64,000 bases of DNA, taken from Corallococcus soli (GTDB taxonomy: Bacteria > Myxococcota > Myxococcia > Myxococcales > Myxococcaceae). Shown here one piece after another: positions 42,476 to 53,033 of this stretch. Below the pieces are notes generated by a model. That model ran no database searches. It saw only the letters and a program-made list of their open reading frames with translations, and was not told where the DNA came from. Made by a program: the position numbers and the translations under genes. Position 1 is the first letter of the stretch, and each line of letters starts with the position of its first letter. The stretch is from NCBI RefSeq assembly GCF_014930455.1, contig NZ_JAAIYO010000010.1:62001-126000 (forward strand), given 5' to 3'.

Positions 42476-45400
42476 CTACCGCGCCGTCACGGTGCGACCC
42501 TGGACCTGCTTCGTGGCCGGGCCCGTGGGGGACGCGGCCACCGCGGACACGACGCTGAAGGCCAGGTCGTCACGGTCGTTGAACGAGCCCGTGACGCAGG
42601 TGCTGGAGGCGGAGCCGCCGAAGCGGAACTGCGCGCGCACCGCGTGCTGGCCGGTGGTGGCGCCCACCGTCACCGGGATGGAGAACGTCTTGAGCCCCAC
42701 CGCGGTGCAGGCCTGGGCGGTGGTGACGGTCGTCCACGTGGGCGTGGTGGTGTTCGTCGTGTAGTACAGGTCCAGCTGGTCCGTGGTGCCGTAGCACCAC
42801 ACCGTCACGTCCACCGTGAGCTGCTTGCCCGGGGTGATGAGACCCTGGTCCACCGTCTTGAGCGACACCCGGTCGATGCTCTCATCCGTGTGGTAGCCGC
42901 CGGAGTTGCCGTCCGCGCACGTCGCGCCCAGCGTGTTGGGCCGGTTGGGCTCCGCGCCGGTGGTCATCGAACCGCGCCCGTTGACGAGCGTGGGGCCGGT
43001 GTCACAGCCGCACACCGAGCCGCAGGCGGGCACGCGGATGTTGGCGTTGTAGGTGGCGGCCACGGGGGTGCAGACGTTGGTGGTGGTGAAGCTGGAGGCA
43101 GCGCTGTACGCGCTCGCGCCGCAGTTGTCCGTGGCGCGCGCGCGCCAGTAGTACGTCGTGAGGTTGGACAGGCCGGGCGTCACGTTCCAGGCGCTGGAGC
43201 CCAGGCCGGTGGTGCTGCGCACCACGTTGGTGAACGCGCTGTCCGTCGCCACCTGGACGTCGTAGGCCGAAGCGCTCGCCACGTCTGCCCAGTCCAGCGC
43301 GGGGGCCAGGGCGACGCCGGTGGCGCCGCTGGCGGGCGACGTCAGCGTGGGCGCCGCCAGGTTGACGCAGCCGCGCGTGGTGAAGCTGCGCGCCGCGGAC
43401 CAGCCGCTGGTGCCGCCGCACGAGTTGAGCGCGCGCACGCGCCAGTAGTAGGCGGTGGTGGCCGACAGGCCGGGGGACACCGTCCAGGTGCTGGTGACCA
43501 GCGAGTTGGCGCTGCGCACCACGTTGGTGAACGCGCTGTCCGTCGCCACCTGCACCTCGTAGCCGGCCACGCCCGTCACGTCCGCCCAGTCCAGCACCGC
43601 GAGCAGCTCCACGCCGGTGGCGCCGGAGGCGGGGGTGGACAGCGCGGGAGCGCTGGGCGCGGCGCAGGACGGCGTGGTGCAGGTGCAGGTGCTTGCCTGG
43701 CCGAAGCACGCGTTGCTGCTCGCGGGCACGACCGAGTAGCAGTACTGCCGCCCGTTGGCGACCTCCGGGTCCGTGTAGCTGGTGCCGGTGACGGTGGCCA
43801 CGCGCGCCTTGCCGAAGTCACAGCCCGCGAAGCCCTCCGTCTTCATCACCCAGTACTGGTTGGCGCCCGCCGAAGCGGTCCACGACAGGCCCACCTGGCC
43901 GTCACCCGGGGTGGCCGTGGTGACGGGCGCGGCGGTGGGGCCGGCCGCGCAGCCGCCGTTGGTGGGGGCGGGCGTGGAGCAGGCGATGTTGTGGCGGTTG
44001 TACGCCGCGTAGATGGCCGTCATGTGCGGGGTGCCGTCCGCCAGGTTGCCGTTGTCGTCGTCCGCCGCCAGCCACTGCATGTAGCCGTTGGTGGCGCCGC
44101 AGCCGTCGGACGTGCCGGCGGTGCAGTTGCAGGCGTGCCACGTGCCCACGTTGCCGGAGCCCTGGTAGAACAGCTTGTTGCCCAGCAGGAACGCGTCGTT
44201 GGAGGTGTAGTTGAAGGGCGCCGCGGTGAGGTCGCGCGTCACCAGGTCCCAGGCCGCCTGACGCACGGGGGACGCCGCGCAGTGCACCTGCTTGCTGCAC
44301 GGGCCGCTGCCGGCGGAGCACATCTGGCAGGTGAAGTTCTGCGGCGTGGCGGGGATGTTCGGCGCGCTCGCCGCCCAGTCCGCGTCCCGCACGCCGGAGC
44401 AGCGCAGGTTGCACCAGGACTTGCCGGCCACCTGCGCCTCCTGCTGGTTGTAGCCGGAGCCGTCCGGCGTCAGGCCGCAGCCGGTGTTCGTCGTCTGGAA
44501 GAAGCCGTAGCCCACGCAGGACGTCTGCAGGCGCAGGATGGCGGCGATGTCCGCGTAGCCCTCGCTGGAGTTGGACAGCGAGCCGTTGGCGTCGAAGTCG
44601 TCCATGCCGTGGCCCCACTCGTGGTCGAACACGGCGCCAATCTCACCCGTGTTCCGGCACCCGCCGCCGCTGCGGTAGAAGTTCACCGAGCTGCCGTTCC
44701 AGAACGCGTTGCAGGTGCTGTTGATGTTCACGTTGGAGAGCAGCTGGCTCTGCAGCCAGGTGTTGGTGGGCAGCCAGCCGCGGGCCACCTCGGTGATCTT
44801 GTTCAGCTCGTAGAAGCTGGAGCGCGCCGCCGCCGTATTGCCCGCGGAGGTGCCCGCGGGCACCGTGCAGTCGTGGTCGTTGTTCACGCCGCCCAGGTTG
44901 ATGCTGCCCGTGGCGGAGCTCACGTTGATGGCGCCGCAGTTGTCGGCGATCCGCACGTACTTGCCCGCGAGCGTCGTGGTGACGTTGCCGGCGCTGTAGT
45001 TGTAGATGCCCGCGCCGTCGGTGAAGTTGTTGGGCGCCGCGAAGCCGGTGTTGGCCCACGGCATGGGGGAGTCCGGCTGCATCGTGCCGCACGTCGCGTT
45101 GGACGCGCACGTGCCCACGTTGGTGGACGGGTACACGCCGCCCTTCAGCTGCGCGTCCAGGTAGTGGTTGTCGTCCTCCACGGCGAGCACCTCGCCGGAG
45201 TTCGCGTCCACCGTCACCTTCCAGCGCTCGTTCTCACCGGGGTTGGAGAAGCCGTAGCTCCACACCAGCGCGTGGCCGTAGCCCTGGCCGAACGCCGCCC
45301 CCGTGCGCGCGAACGGCGTGACTTCCAGCGTGGGCTGCTGCCAGAGGCTCGTGGGCGTCAGCGACTGGCCCAGGAACGTGGCTCCCGCGCCCAGCGCCTG

Positions 45401-46039
45401 CGACGCCCCGAGCGTGGGCTTCACGTCGATGGCCACGTTGGCCCACGACTCCGTGCCCAGCAGCACCAGGTTGCCGTGGCTGATGGTGGCCGCGATGCGG
45501 CCGTGGCGCACCGGCACGCCCCGCACCACCTGCGGGATGTGCACCTGCCACAGCGAGTCCGTCACCGCCGTCACCCGGGGGGCGCCCAGCTGCATCAGGT
45601 CCACGCCGAGCGCGTCCTGGTTGTCCGCGATGAACTTGAAGACGAGCTCGCCGACCACCGCCTCGTCCACGCTCCCCACCGAGCGGCCCAGCCCCTGGCG
45701 CACGTCGTTGAGCGTGACGGCGTTGCGGAAGCCGTCACCGGGGATGAGCGGGAAGCTGCCCTGGATGCCCGTGGCCGTGCCGGACAGCGGATCCACGTAG
45801 ACCTGCACGTTGCCGCCGTTGCGGGCCAGGAACCCCGCCCACTTGTCCGCGCTCACGCGCGGCATCAGCGTGCGCGCCTTCTCCAAAGGCACGTTCTGGA
45901 TGGGCAGGTACAGGTCCGGCTTGAAGAACGCCTTCTTCGCCACCGCGCCCTGCTGCGCGGGTTGAGGGGGTTGGACCGCGTACGTCGTGGATGAGAGCAG
46001 GAGGGCCAGACAACAGACTGCGGACCGCAGGGGGCGCAT
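42476..46039 (-). CDS. secreted gluzincin metalloprotease with FN3 repeats and shared C-terminal domain
   Basis: A 1187-residue exported protein (signal ending STTYA; GAGGAG before ATG 46039). Residues ~50-290 look like an FTP/PepSY pro-domain. The catalytic part has HEWGH (His473, Glu474, His477) and Glu493 (SSEGYAD), a fungalysin/M36 or M4-like gluzincin. Three fibronectin-type domains follow; the last two are near-copies (see the 42-bp repeats). The last ~170 residues (42551-43056) match the end of the M28 peptidase downstream. The enzyme is likely a predation protease. Domain-repeat copies may have arisen by recent duplication. Confidence 0.9.
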   Translation of the reverse strand: MRPLRSAVCCLALLLSSTTYAVQPPQPAQQGAVAKKAFFKPDLYLPIQNVPLEKARTLMPRVSADKWAGFLARNGGNVQVYVDPLSGTATGIQGSFPLIPGDGFRNAVTLNDVRQGLGRSVGSVDEAVVGELVFKFIADNQDALGVDLMQLGAPRVTAVTDSLWQVHIPQVVRGVPVRHGRIAATISHGNLVLLGTESWANVAIDVKPTLGASQALGAGATFLGQSLTPTSLWQQPTLEVTPFARTGAAFGQGYGHALVWSYGFSNPGENERWKVTVDANSGEVLAVEDDNHYLDAQLKGGVYPSTNVGTCASNATCGTMQPDSPMPWANTGFAAPNNFTDGAGIYNYSAGNVTTTLAGKYVRIADNCGAINVSSATGSINLGGVNNDHDCTVPAGTSAGNTAAARSSFYELNKITEVARGWLPTNTWLQSQLLSNVNINSTCNAFWNGSSVNFYRSGGGCRNTGEIGAVFDHEWGHGMDDFDANGSLSNSSEGYADIAAILRLQTSCVGYGFFQTTNTGCGLTPDGSGYNQQEAQVAGKSWCNLRCSGVRDADWAASAPNIPATPQNFTCQMCSAGSGPCSKQVHCAASPVRQAAWDLVTRDLTAAPFNYTSNDAFLLGNKLFYQGSGNVGTWHACNCTAGTSDGCGATNGYMQWLAADDDNGNLADGTPHMTAIYAAYNRHNIACSTPAPTNGGCAAGPTAAPVTTATPGDGQVGLSWTASAGANQYWVMKTEGFAGCDFGKARVATVTGTSYTDPEVANGRQYCYSVVPASSNACFGQASTCTCTTPSCAAPSAPALSTPASGATGVELLAVLDWADVTGVAGYEVQVATDSAFTNVVRSANSLVTSTWTVSPGLSATTAYYWRVRALNSCGGTSGWSAARSFTTRGCVNLAAPTLTSPASGATGVALAPALDWADVASASAYDVQVATDSAFTNVVRSTTGLGSSAWNVTPGLSNLTTYYWRARATDNCGASAYSAASSFTTTNVCTPVAATYNANIRVPACGSVCGCDTGPTLVNGRGSMTTGAEPNRPNTLGATCADGNSGGYHTDESIDRVSLKTVDQGLITPGKQLTVDVTVWCYGTTDQLDLYYTTNTTTPTWTTVTTAQACTAVGLKTFSIPVTVGATTGQHAVRAQFRFGGSASSTCVTGSFNDRDDLAFSVVSAVAASPTGPATKQVQGRTVTAR
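43214..43255 (-). repeat. 42-bp direct repeat, copy 1 (FN3 domain)
   Basis: These 42 bases are identical to 43511-43552, 297 bp (99 codons) away, in the same frame. The encoded block QVATDSAFTNVVRS ends the same strand in both domains. Confidence 0.9.
43511..43552 (-). repeat. 42-bp direct repeat, copy 2 (FN3 domain)
   Basis: Identical to copy 1 at 43214-43255. The flanking domain sequence is also very similar (WADV, ALDWAD/VLDWAD, TTAYYWR and TTYYWRA), so two fibronectin-type domains arose by tandem duplication. Confidence 0.9.
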
Positions 46040-46261
46040 GCACGTCTCCTCGGATGATGCCGTCGGACGGGACCAACGGGCTCCGGGGCGGAGCGCTGTC
46101 TGCTCTAGTGCAGGCGCGGTTTGAGAATGAATTGCGGCTATTCCTGAGTAGGAGAGAATTTCAAAATATGGCCGGATTCCAGGCGCTTGCAGTGTTTAGT
46201 GGCGGATATTTCACTGATAGAGTGTTCTGTTCCGCTCGCAGTATTCCATCCGGGGTCCTGC
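46040..46261. other. AT-rich intergenic stretch
   Basis: The 222-bp gap between the protease and the membrane glycosyltransferase genes includes about 46115-46250, where A+T is unusually high for this genome (for example GAGAATTTCAAAATATGG and GGATATTTCACTGATAGAG). It may hold the protease promoter or be a scrap of foreign DNA. A frame open through it (46169 on) has no support. Confidence 0.5.
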
Positions 46262-47761
46262 TCAGGGCTGGGGCCAGAGGCGGACGCGGTCGTCCTGGAT
46301 GAGCTTCCCGTTCGTGGCGTCGGTGCTGCCGCTGGCCATGAAGCGGCGGGGCGGCTCGCGCGTGGCGAGCACGGCGGCCTCCAGCCACAGCAGGAGCAGC
46401 AGCGCCAGGGCCACCACGGGCGCCCCGCGGGCCACGGCCGCGCGGCGCTCCGCCAGCACCTTCAGGGGCAGCACCAGCAGGGGCAGCAGCGCGGGGAAGA
46501 CGACGAGCAGCCCGCGCGCGTAGCCGAAGAAGGCGAGGGTGACGAGCACCCGGTGCAGCACCACCAGCGACAGCAGCCGGAACGGCGCGAACGCCGGCCG
46601 CAGGGACAGCAGCATTCCGGCGAGCAGCAGCGCGGTGAGCGGCCACTTGAGGCGCGCGTCGTCGGGAACGAACACGTCCACCGGGGCGCGGGCGCCCACC
46701 AGCCCCCCGGGCACGTCCGACACGCCGACGCCCAGGCGCAGGCCGTCCAGCCACAGGTCCAGCTTGGTCCACGCGAGCCGGGCCGCGTCGCCGGGCGCGG
46801 CCACCATCCACCGCAGCCCCTCCGCGTAGCCGTGCAGCAGTAGGCGGCGGTGTTCGGGGCGCGAGGGCTCCAACTGGCCGTTGGAGCCGCCCTGGTTGAT
46901 GAGCGCCGGGGTGAAGCCGCCGGTGGCGCCCGCGTGGTTCGCCATCGCGAAGTTCAGCGGCCCGTACACGGTGACGGGCACCCACTCCGGCAGGGGCTCC
47001 AGGTGGGGGGCTTGTGCGTTCAACGTCCGCATCGTGTCCAGGTTGCGCACCGCGCCCGGCACCAGCACCAGCAGGGACACGCCCACCGCCGCGCCCCAGC
47101 GCCACAGCCAGTGCTGCGGGGGCCGCTCGCGCTCGCGCGCCGTCCACGCATACACGAGGAGGAAGGGCCACAGGCCCAGGTGCTCGGCGCGGGTGAGGGT
47201 GCCCAGGCCCATCACCGCGCCAAGCGCGACGGCGGCGGGCCATGAGAGGGATTCGCCCCCCTTGAGCACCAGCGCGCAGGTGAAACACAGCCACAGGGCC
47301 GACAGTGTTTCATTGCTGTACGTGGTGGACAGCACCAGCCACCCGAAGCTCGTGGCGTACAGCCCCGCGGCGACCGCGCTCCACGCGGGGCCCAGCAGCC
47401 GCCGCCACCAGCCCAGGCACAGGGCCACGGTGGCCGCGCCCACGCAGGCGAGCGCCAGCTTGTACGGCAGCGCGCTGCCCCGGGGCTCGCCCAGCAGGTG
47501 GTAGAGGCCGCCGAGCAGGGCGGGGAACAGGGGCGGGTGGTAGGGCAGGGCGGCCGCGGCGTTCCGGCCGCGCGCCAGGTCCACCGCGGCGGTGTGGAAG
47601 AAGCGCGCGTCGCCCGCGAAGAAGATGGAGAAGGGCCAGTCCCGGTCCGGCGCCCCCCAGAGGTACAGCCCGCGCAGCAGCAGGCTCGCGGCGAAGGCGG
47701 CCCCAAGGCTCCAGGCCCCCGGGTGACGCCGGACGGCTTCGCGCAGGGAAGGCAGGCCCAT
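46262..47761 (-). CDS. GT39/ArnT-like membrane glycosyltransferase
   Basis: A 499-residue protein with about 11 membrane helices. ATG 47761 has GGAGGAG upstream. The first exterior loop contains GDARFFHTAAVDLARG and YHPPLFPALLGGLYHLLG, which resembles the D/E-x-Y-x-P-P-L-y pattern of dolichyl-phosphate-mannose-type transferases. These use polyprenyl-phosphate sugars to modify proteins or lipids at the outer side of the inner membrane. A substrate cannot be assigned. It stands alone. Confidence 0.8.
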   Translation of the reverse strand: MGLPSLREAVRRHPGAWSLGAAFAASLLLRGLYLWGAPDRDWPFSIFFAGDARFFHTAAVDLARGRNAAAALPYHPPLFPALLGGLYHLLGEPRGSALPYKLALACVGAATVALCLGWWRRLLGPAWSAVAAGLYATSFGWLVLSTTYSNETLSALWLCFTCALVLKGGESLSWPAAVALGAVMGLGTLTRAEHLGLWPFLLVYAWTARERERPPQHWLWRWGAAVGVSLLVLVPGAVRNLDTMRTLNAQAPHLEPLPEWVPVTVYGPLNFAMANHAGATGGFTPALINQGGSNGQLEPSRPEHRRLLLHGYAEGLRWMVAAPGDAARLAWTKLDLWLDGLRLGVGVSDVPGGLVGARAPVDVFVPDDARLKWPLTALLLAGMLLSLRPAFAPFRLLSLVVLHRVLVTLAFFGYARGLLVVFPALLPLLVLPLKVLAERRAAVARGAPVVALALLLLLWLEAAVLATREPPRRFMASGSTDATNGKLIQDDRVRLWPQP

Positions 47762-47863
47762 GGGCTCCTCCGGAGGGGAAAGGCGCCGCACTCTACATTG
47801 GGCCGCGCGCCCGGGCCGGGGGCTGGGGTAGAGACGGGGTGCGTCAAACCGGGAGGACGAGCC

Positions 47864-48733
47864 ATGAGTCGCGTGCTGGACGAGCTGTTGGGGCTCCTCA
47901 AGCTGGAGCCCATCGAGGAGAACCTGTTCCGGGGCGCCAGCCAGGACCTGGGCTTCCGCCAGCTCTTCGGCGGGCAGGTGCTGGGGCAGGCGGTGTCGGC
48001 GGCCAGCCAGACGGTGGAGCCCGCGCGCACGGTGCACTCGCTGCACGGCTACTTCCTGCGCCCCGGGGATGCGGGGCTGCCCGTCGTCTACACGGTGGAC
48101 CGGGTGCGCGACGGCGGCAGCTTCACCACCCGCCGCGTCGTGGCCATCCAGAAGGGCCAGCCCATCTTCACGTTGATGGCGTCCTTCCAGGCGGACGAAC
48201 CGGGTTTCACGCACCAGGCCACCATGCCGGACGTGCCGCCTCCGGAGTCGCTGCCCACGGACCTGGAGCTGCTGGGGCGCCACTCGGCGCGGATGTCGGA
48301 GCGCCACCGCGAGAAGTTCCTGTCCGCGAGGCCCATCGAGATGCGCCCGGTGACGTACGTGGACCCCTTCGAGCCGACGCGCGCGGAGCCGGTGAAGCAC
48401 GTCTGGTTCCGCGCCGACGGCGACCTGCCCGACGAGGCCCAGGTGCACCGCTGCGTGCTCGCGTACGCCAGCGACTTCAACCTGCTGGGCACCGCGCTCC
48501 AGCCGCACGCGGTGAGCTTCCTCCAGCCGGGCCTCCAGATGGCCAGCCTGGACCACGCGCTCTGGTTCCACGGCGACCTGAAGGTCAACGACTGGCTGCT
48601 GTACTCGCTGGAGAGCCCCTGGTCTGGCAACGCCCGGGGGCTCGCGCGCGGCCACGTCTTCACCCGCGACGGGCGGCTCGTGGCCTCCGTGGCGCAGGAG
48701 GGGCTCCTGCGTCAGCGTCCGGACGGGCGCTGA
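47864..48733 (+). CDS. tesB: acyl-CoA thioesterase II (TesB-like)
   Basis: A 289-residue double-hotdog thioesterase with GGGAGGA before ATG 47864. Motifs: LFGGQVLGQAVSAASQTV (~35), SLHGYFLRPGD (~60), and a second hotdog SLDHALWFHGD (~225), in which the Asp is the catalytic residue (Asp204 in E. coli TesB is in this region). It hydrolyses acyl-CoA to free acid and CoA. It is divergent from the glycosyltransferase gene with a ~100-bp gap. Cytoplasmic and housekeeping in role. Confidence 0.9.
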   Translation: MSRVLDELLGLLKLEPIEENLFRGASQDLGFRQLFGGQVLGQAVSAASQTVEPARTVHSLHGYFLRPGDAGLPVVYTVDRVRDGGSFTTRRVVAIQKGQPIFTLMASFQADEPGFTHQATMPDVPPPESLPTDLELLGRHSARMSERHREKFLSARPIEMRPVTYVDPFEPTRAEPVKHVWFRADGDLPDEAQVHRCVLAYASDFNLLGTALQPHAVSFLQPGLQMASLDHALWFHGDLKVNDWLLYSLESPWSGNARGLARGHVFTRDGRLVASVAQEGLLRQRPDGR

Positions 48734-48747
48734 GGGCGGGGCTCAGA

Positions 48748-49308
48748 TCAGAACCGGATGCCCCGGTCCGGCAGGCGGTCGAAGTCGATGCCGTCTCCGC
48801 CGCCGTCCCCGTCCGTCGTGGGGTCGATGAGGATGCCCAGCGTCACCACCGACGCGAGCACCGCGACGCCGATGGCGCCCGTGAGCAGCAGCGTCCTGCC
48901 CAGGCTGAACTCGCGCAGCCGGCCATGCTCCACCTGCGCCATGGGCACCACGAGCGGCGCGGCGTCCGGCTTGAGGGGCACGCCCTGGAAGCGGGTGGCG
49001 TCCACGCCCACCTGGATGAAGCGCTGCTCCTCCGTCTGGAAGCGCGCCTCCTCCGGCTCCGTCGCGGGGCCCACCAGCGCCAGTGGCGTGTCGGCGGTGA
49101 ACGCGTGCGTCTCTCCGTCCACGTCCCGCACCATGCGCCGGCGCTCGTCGGGGCGGTTGAGCATCACGTCCCCCAGCTCCCGCAGCAGCGCGGCGTTGTC
49201 GTCCTTGAAGCCATCCAGCCGCGCCAGCTCCGACTTCGGAATGGCATGGGTCGTCGTACACGCCGACGACATCAGGGACACGGCGAACAGCGCGGCGAAC
49301 GAACGCAT
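48748..49308 (-). CDS. lipoprotein with a C-terminal membrane helix, unknown family
   Basis: A 186-residue protein with lipobox MSSAC. The mature protein is mostly alpha/beta with no recognised domain. Near the C-terminus lies a hydrophobic helix (LLLTGAIGVAVLASVVTLGILI), then a Gly/Asp-rich tail (DPTTDGDGGGDGIDFDRL). Having both a lipid anchor and a helix is unusual. It lies 80 bp downstream of the polysaccharide lyase gene. Confidence 0.6.
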   Translation of the reverse strand: MRSFAALFAVSLMSSACTTTHAIPKSELARLDGFKDDNAALLRELGDVMLNRPDERRRMVRDVDGETHAFTADTPLALVGPATEPEEARFQTEEQRFIQVGVDATRFQGVPLKPDAAPLVVPMAQVEHGRLREFSLGRTLLLTGAIGVAVLASVVTLGILIDPTTDGDGGGDGIDFDRLPDRGIRF

Positions 49309-49350
49309 GGAGACGGCTCCTCCGGGGTGGGCCGCAAAGCCTATCCCGGT

Positions 49351-49378
49351 GCGTGCCCCGGCGCCTACCGGGGCACGC
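49351..49378 (-). terminator. terminator of the polysaccharide lyase gene
   Basis: A perfect 11-bp stem (GCGTGCCCCGG and complement) with a 6-base loop lies 11 bp past the lyase stop on the leftward strand. Confidence 0.8.
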
Positions 49379-49388
49379 GGCCGGTGTC

Positions 49389-50606
49389 TCACTTCAACTG
49401 GTAGTTGGCGTTCAGCACGTCTTCCTTCGTGCGGCCCATCACCCAGCCGTCGTGGTAGACGACGCCCACCGGCGCCACGGTGTCGTTCCGGTACAGGCCG
49501 ATCTTCAGGTAGTTGAGCTGGCCGCTGTACTGCGTCGCGATGTAGCGCTTGGGCAGCACCAGGACGCCGTCGTAGTACAGCTCCACGAACCCCACGCTGG
49601 CGTTGGGCGACCACTTCACGTGGAAGACGAAGTCGTGCCACGCGTTGCGCACCAGCGGCGTCTTCCAGACGATGACGCCCGGGCTGCCGCCGATGTTGAG
49701 CCGCATCTCCTCCCCGTACACGTAGAACTCCACCGGGGGCGAGCCGCAGCAGCCGTCGTGGTGCCACTGGGTGAAGAGCTGCCACGTCCGGACGCTGGGG
49801 AAGTCCGACGGGAAGCGCGTGCTCCAGCGGTACCAGTACTCGGAGCCCGCCGCCTCCTTCGTCTGCTTGAAGATTTCGTTGCGGTTGCCGCTGGAGTTGA
49901 TGGGGTCATCGCCCTGCCTCACGGTGGCCTTGAGGGCGAAGCCGCCTTCGCGCACCGGCGAGGGAATCACCTGCAGCCGGTCCGAGCTGACCATCTGCGT
50001 GCCGTCCCACTGGCTGCGGTCGCCGGACTCGAAGTCGCCCCGCCACACGATGCCGCCGGGCGCGGGTGACGTCACGCTGCCCGCGCAGGGGCGCGCCTCC
50101 GCGATGCTGGCCCAGTCGTTGACGGTGTTGCCCTGCACGTAGATGCGCACCCGGCGCGTGTTCACCGCGGTGAACTTGTACGTCTCCGCCGCCGTCGTCG
50201 TGCCGGAGCTCCTGCCGCTGTACACCTGGGTGTACGTCATGCCGTCCGGCGACACCGACACGCTGAACGTGTTGGCGCGCGTGTTGCCCTGGTGCCAGGC
50301 GACGGAGATGCCCCCCAGCCCCTTCGTGGAGCCCAGGTCGTAGTCAATCCACTGGCCCTTGCCCAGGCTGCTCCAGCGCGTGTCCAGCCTGTCGTCCAGG
50401 GAGTTGGTCGCGATGCTGCCCGCGCCGTCGTCGCCACTGGCCAACACGCTGCTGGGCGTCAACTGGGTGCAGCCGCTGGTGGTGAGGTCCTCGTCGGCGG
50501 CCGCCAGCGAAGGCGGCGGGTCATCCAGCGGGGCGTCCTCCGGCGCGCCACAACCAACGGCGCCCAGGACGAACAACGTTTCAACCAGGAGGAGGGTTTT
50601 CTTCAA
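49389..50606 (-). CDS. secreted polysaccharide lyase (heparin-lyase-I-like) with discoidin domain
   Basis: A 405-residue lipoprotein; TTG 50606 gives a signal KKTLLLVETLFVLGAVGC with lipobox. Residues ~40-170 form an F5/8-type discoidin domain (DDRLDTRWSSLGKGQWIDYDLG, NDWASIAEARP). The C-terminal ~230 residues match the polysaccharide-lyase family containing heparin lyase I: WRGDFESGDRSQWDG, FTQWHHDGCCG, WHDFVFHVKWS and VELYYDGVLV. It cleaves uronate-containing polysaccharide, perhaps host or prey matrix. The substrate class is inferred. No alternative start with a stronger ribosome site is visible. Confidence 0.8.
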   Translation of the reverse strand: MKKTLLLVETLFVLGAVGCGAPEDAPLDDPPPSLAAADEDLTTSGCTQLTPSSVLASGDDGAGSIATNSLDDRLDTRWSSLGKGQWIDYDLGSTKGLGGISVAWHQGNTRANTFSVSVSPDGMTYTQVYSGRSSGTTTAAETYKFTAVNTRRVRIYVQGNTVNDWASIAEARPCAGSVTSPAPGGIVWRGDFESGDRSQWDGTQMVSSDRLQVIPSPVREGGFALKATVRQGDDPINSSGNRNEIFKQTKEAAGSEYWYRWSTRFPSDFPSVRTWQLFTQWHHDGCCGSPPVEFYVYGEEMRLNIGGSPGVIVWKTPLVRNAWHDFVFHVKWSPNASVGFVELYYDGVLVLPKRYIATQYSGQLNYLKIGLYRNDTVAPVGVVYHDGWVMGRTKEDVLNANYQLK

Positions 50607-51211
50607 GGAATGGCCCAGGGGGAAAGGACAGGCAGTGGGGAGGCCGCGCTCCCGGAATGCAAGACGGAGACGCGGCCAGGGGATGTCTGGCTTTACGGCG
50701 GGCAGTCCCCCTCCGCGCTCCGGCAACCATGAGACATGGCCCGGGCGTTGGAAGGGAAAAGACGGTGTGTCGTGTGTTCGTGCTCCATCCGGCAGCAGGG
50801 GAAGGCTGCCGTACTCCAAGGTGATGATTGGAATAGCGAAGTTCTATTTCGAACACAAGTCGAGCCACGCACGCCTGCATGCCCAGCAGGTACGAAAAGG
50901 AAAGACAGACATCTGTTTCAGACGGCCCGGTTGGAATCGTTCAACCCCCTGCGAGTGCCGATACGGCGCGTCGCGTGGGAGGCGCACCGGCGGCGTGCGG
51001 CTGCGTCCCGGGGGGACGCGCTGTGGTGCGGTGTGGGGCACGGCACGCACGCACCGGCCAGGGCATTTGCGACCCCTGTCCACTGGCGCCGTGTCTCGCG
51101 GGCCACCCCTTTGCCGCCGACTTGCGATGACGGGAGAATCAGGCAGAACGCCCCTGGAATGCTTGTGGATGACAACGAAGCCCGCCACACCGCGGACGTG
51201 AGGCCGGTCGA
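50607..51211. promoter_or_regulatory. 605-bp divergent gap with AT-rich core and dyads
   Basis: Between the leftward lyase and the rightward sigma54 activator. The core (50815-50940) is AT-rich. ACAGA-CA-TCTGT (50905-50916) is a dyad, and GTTC-tatttc-GAAC (around 50843-50856) is a weaker one. No protein-coding frame in it is convincing, and no clear -24/-12 sigma54 promoter was found. Confidence 0.4.
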
Positions 51212-53017
<1,806 letters not shown>

Positions 53018-53033
53018 CGTCCCCGGGCGCCCC

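Noticed and set aside
43214-43552. Possible CRISPR-like or mobile repeat pair
   Set aside because: Only two copies, 297 bp apart, in frame inside a coding region; explained by fibronectin-domain duplication.
42221-45994. Long open frame antisense to the large metalloprotease
   Set aside because: Mirror of a well-supported gene with HEWGH and repeats; composition is typical of a shadow frame.
51040-51075. Possible sigma54 promoter upstream of the PilZ activator
   Set aside because: GG and GC elements are 11 bp apart instead of 10 and the rest of the consensus is missing.
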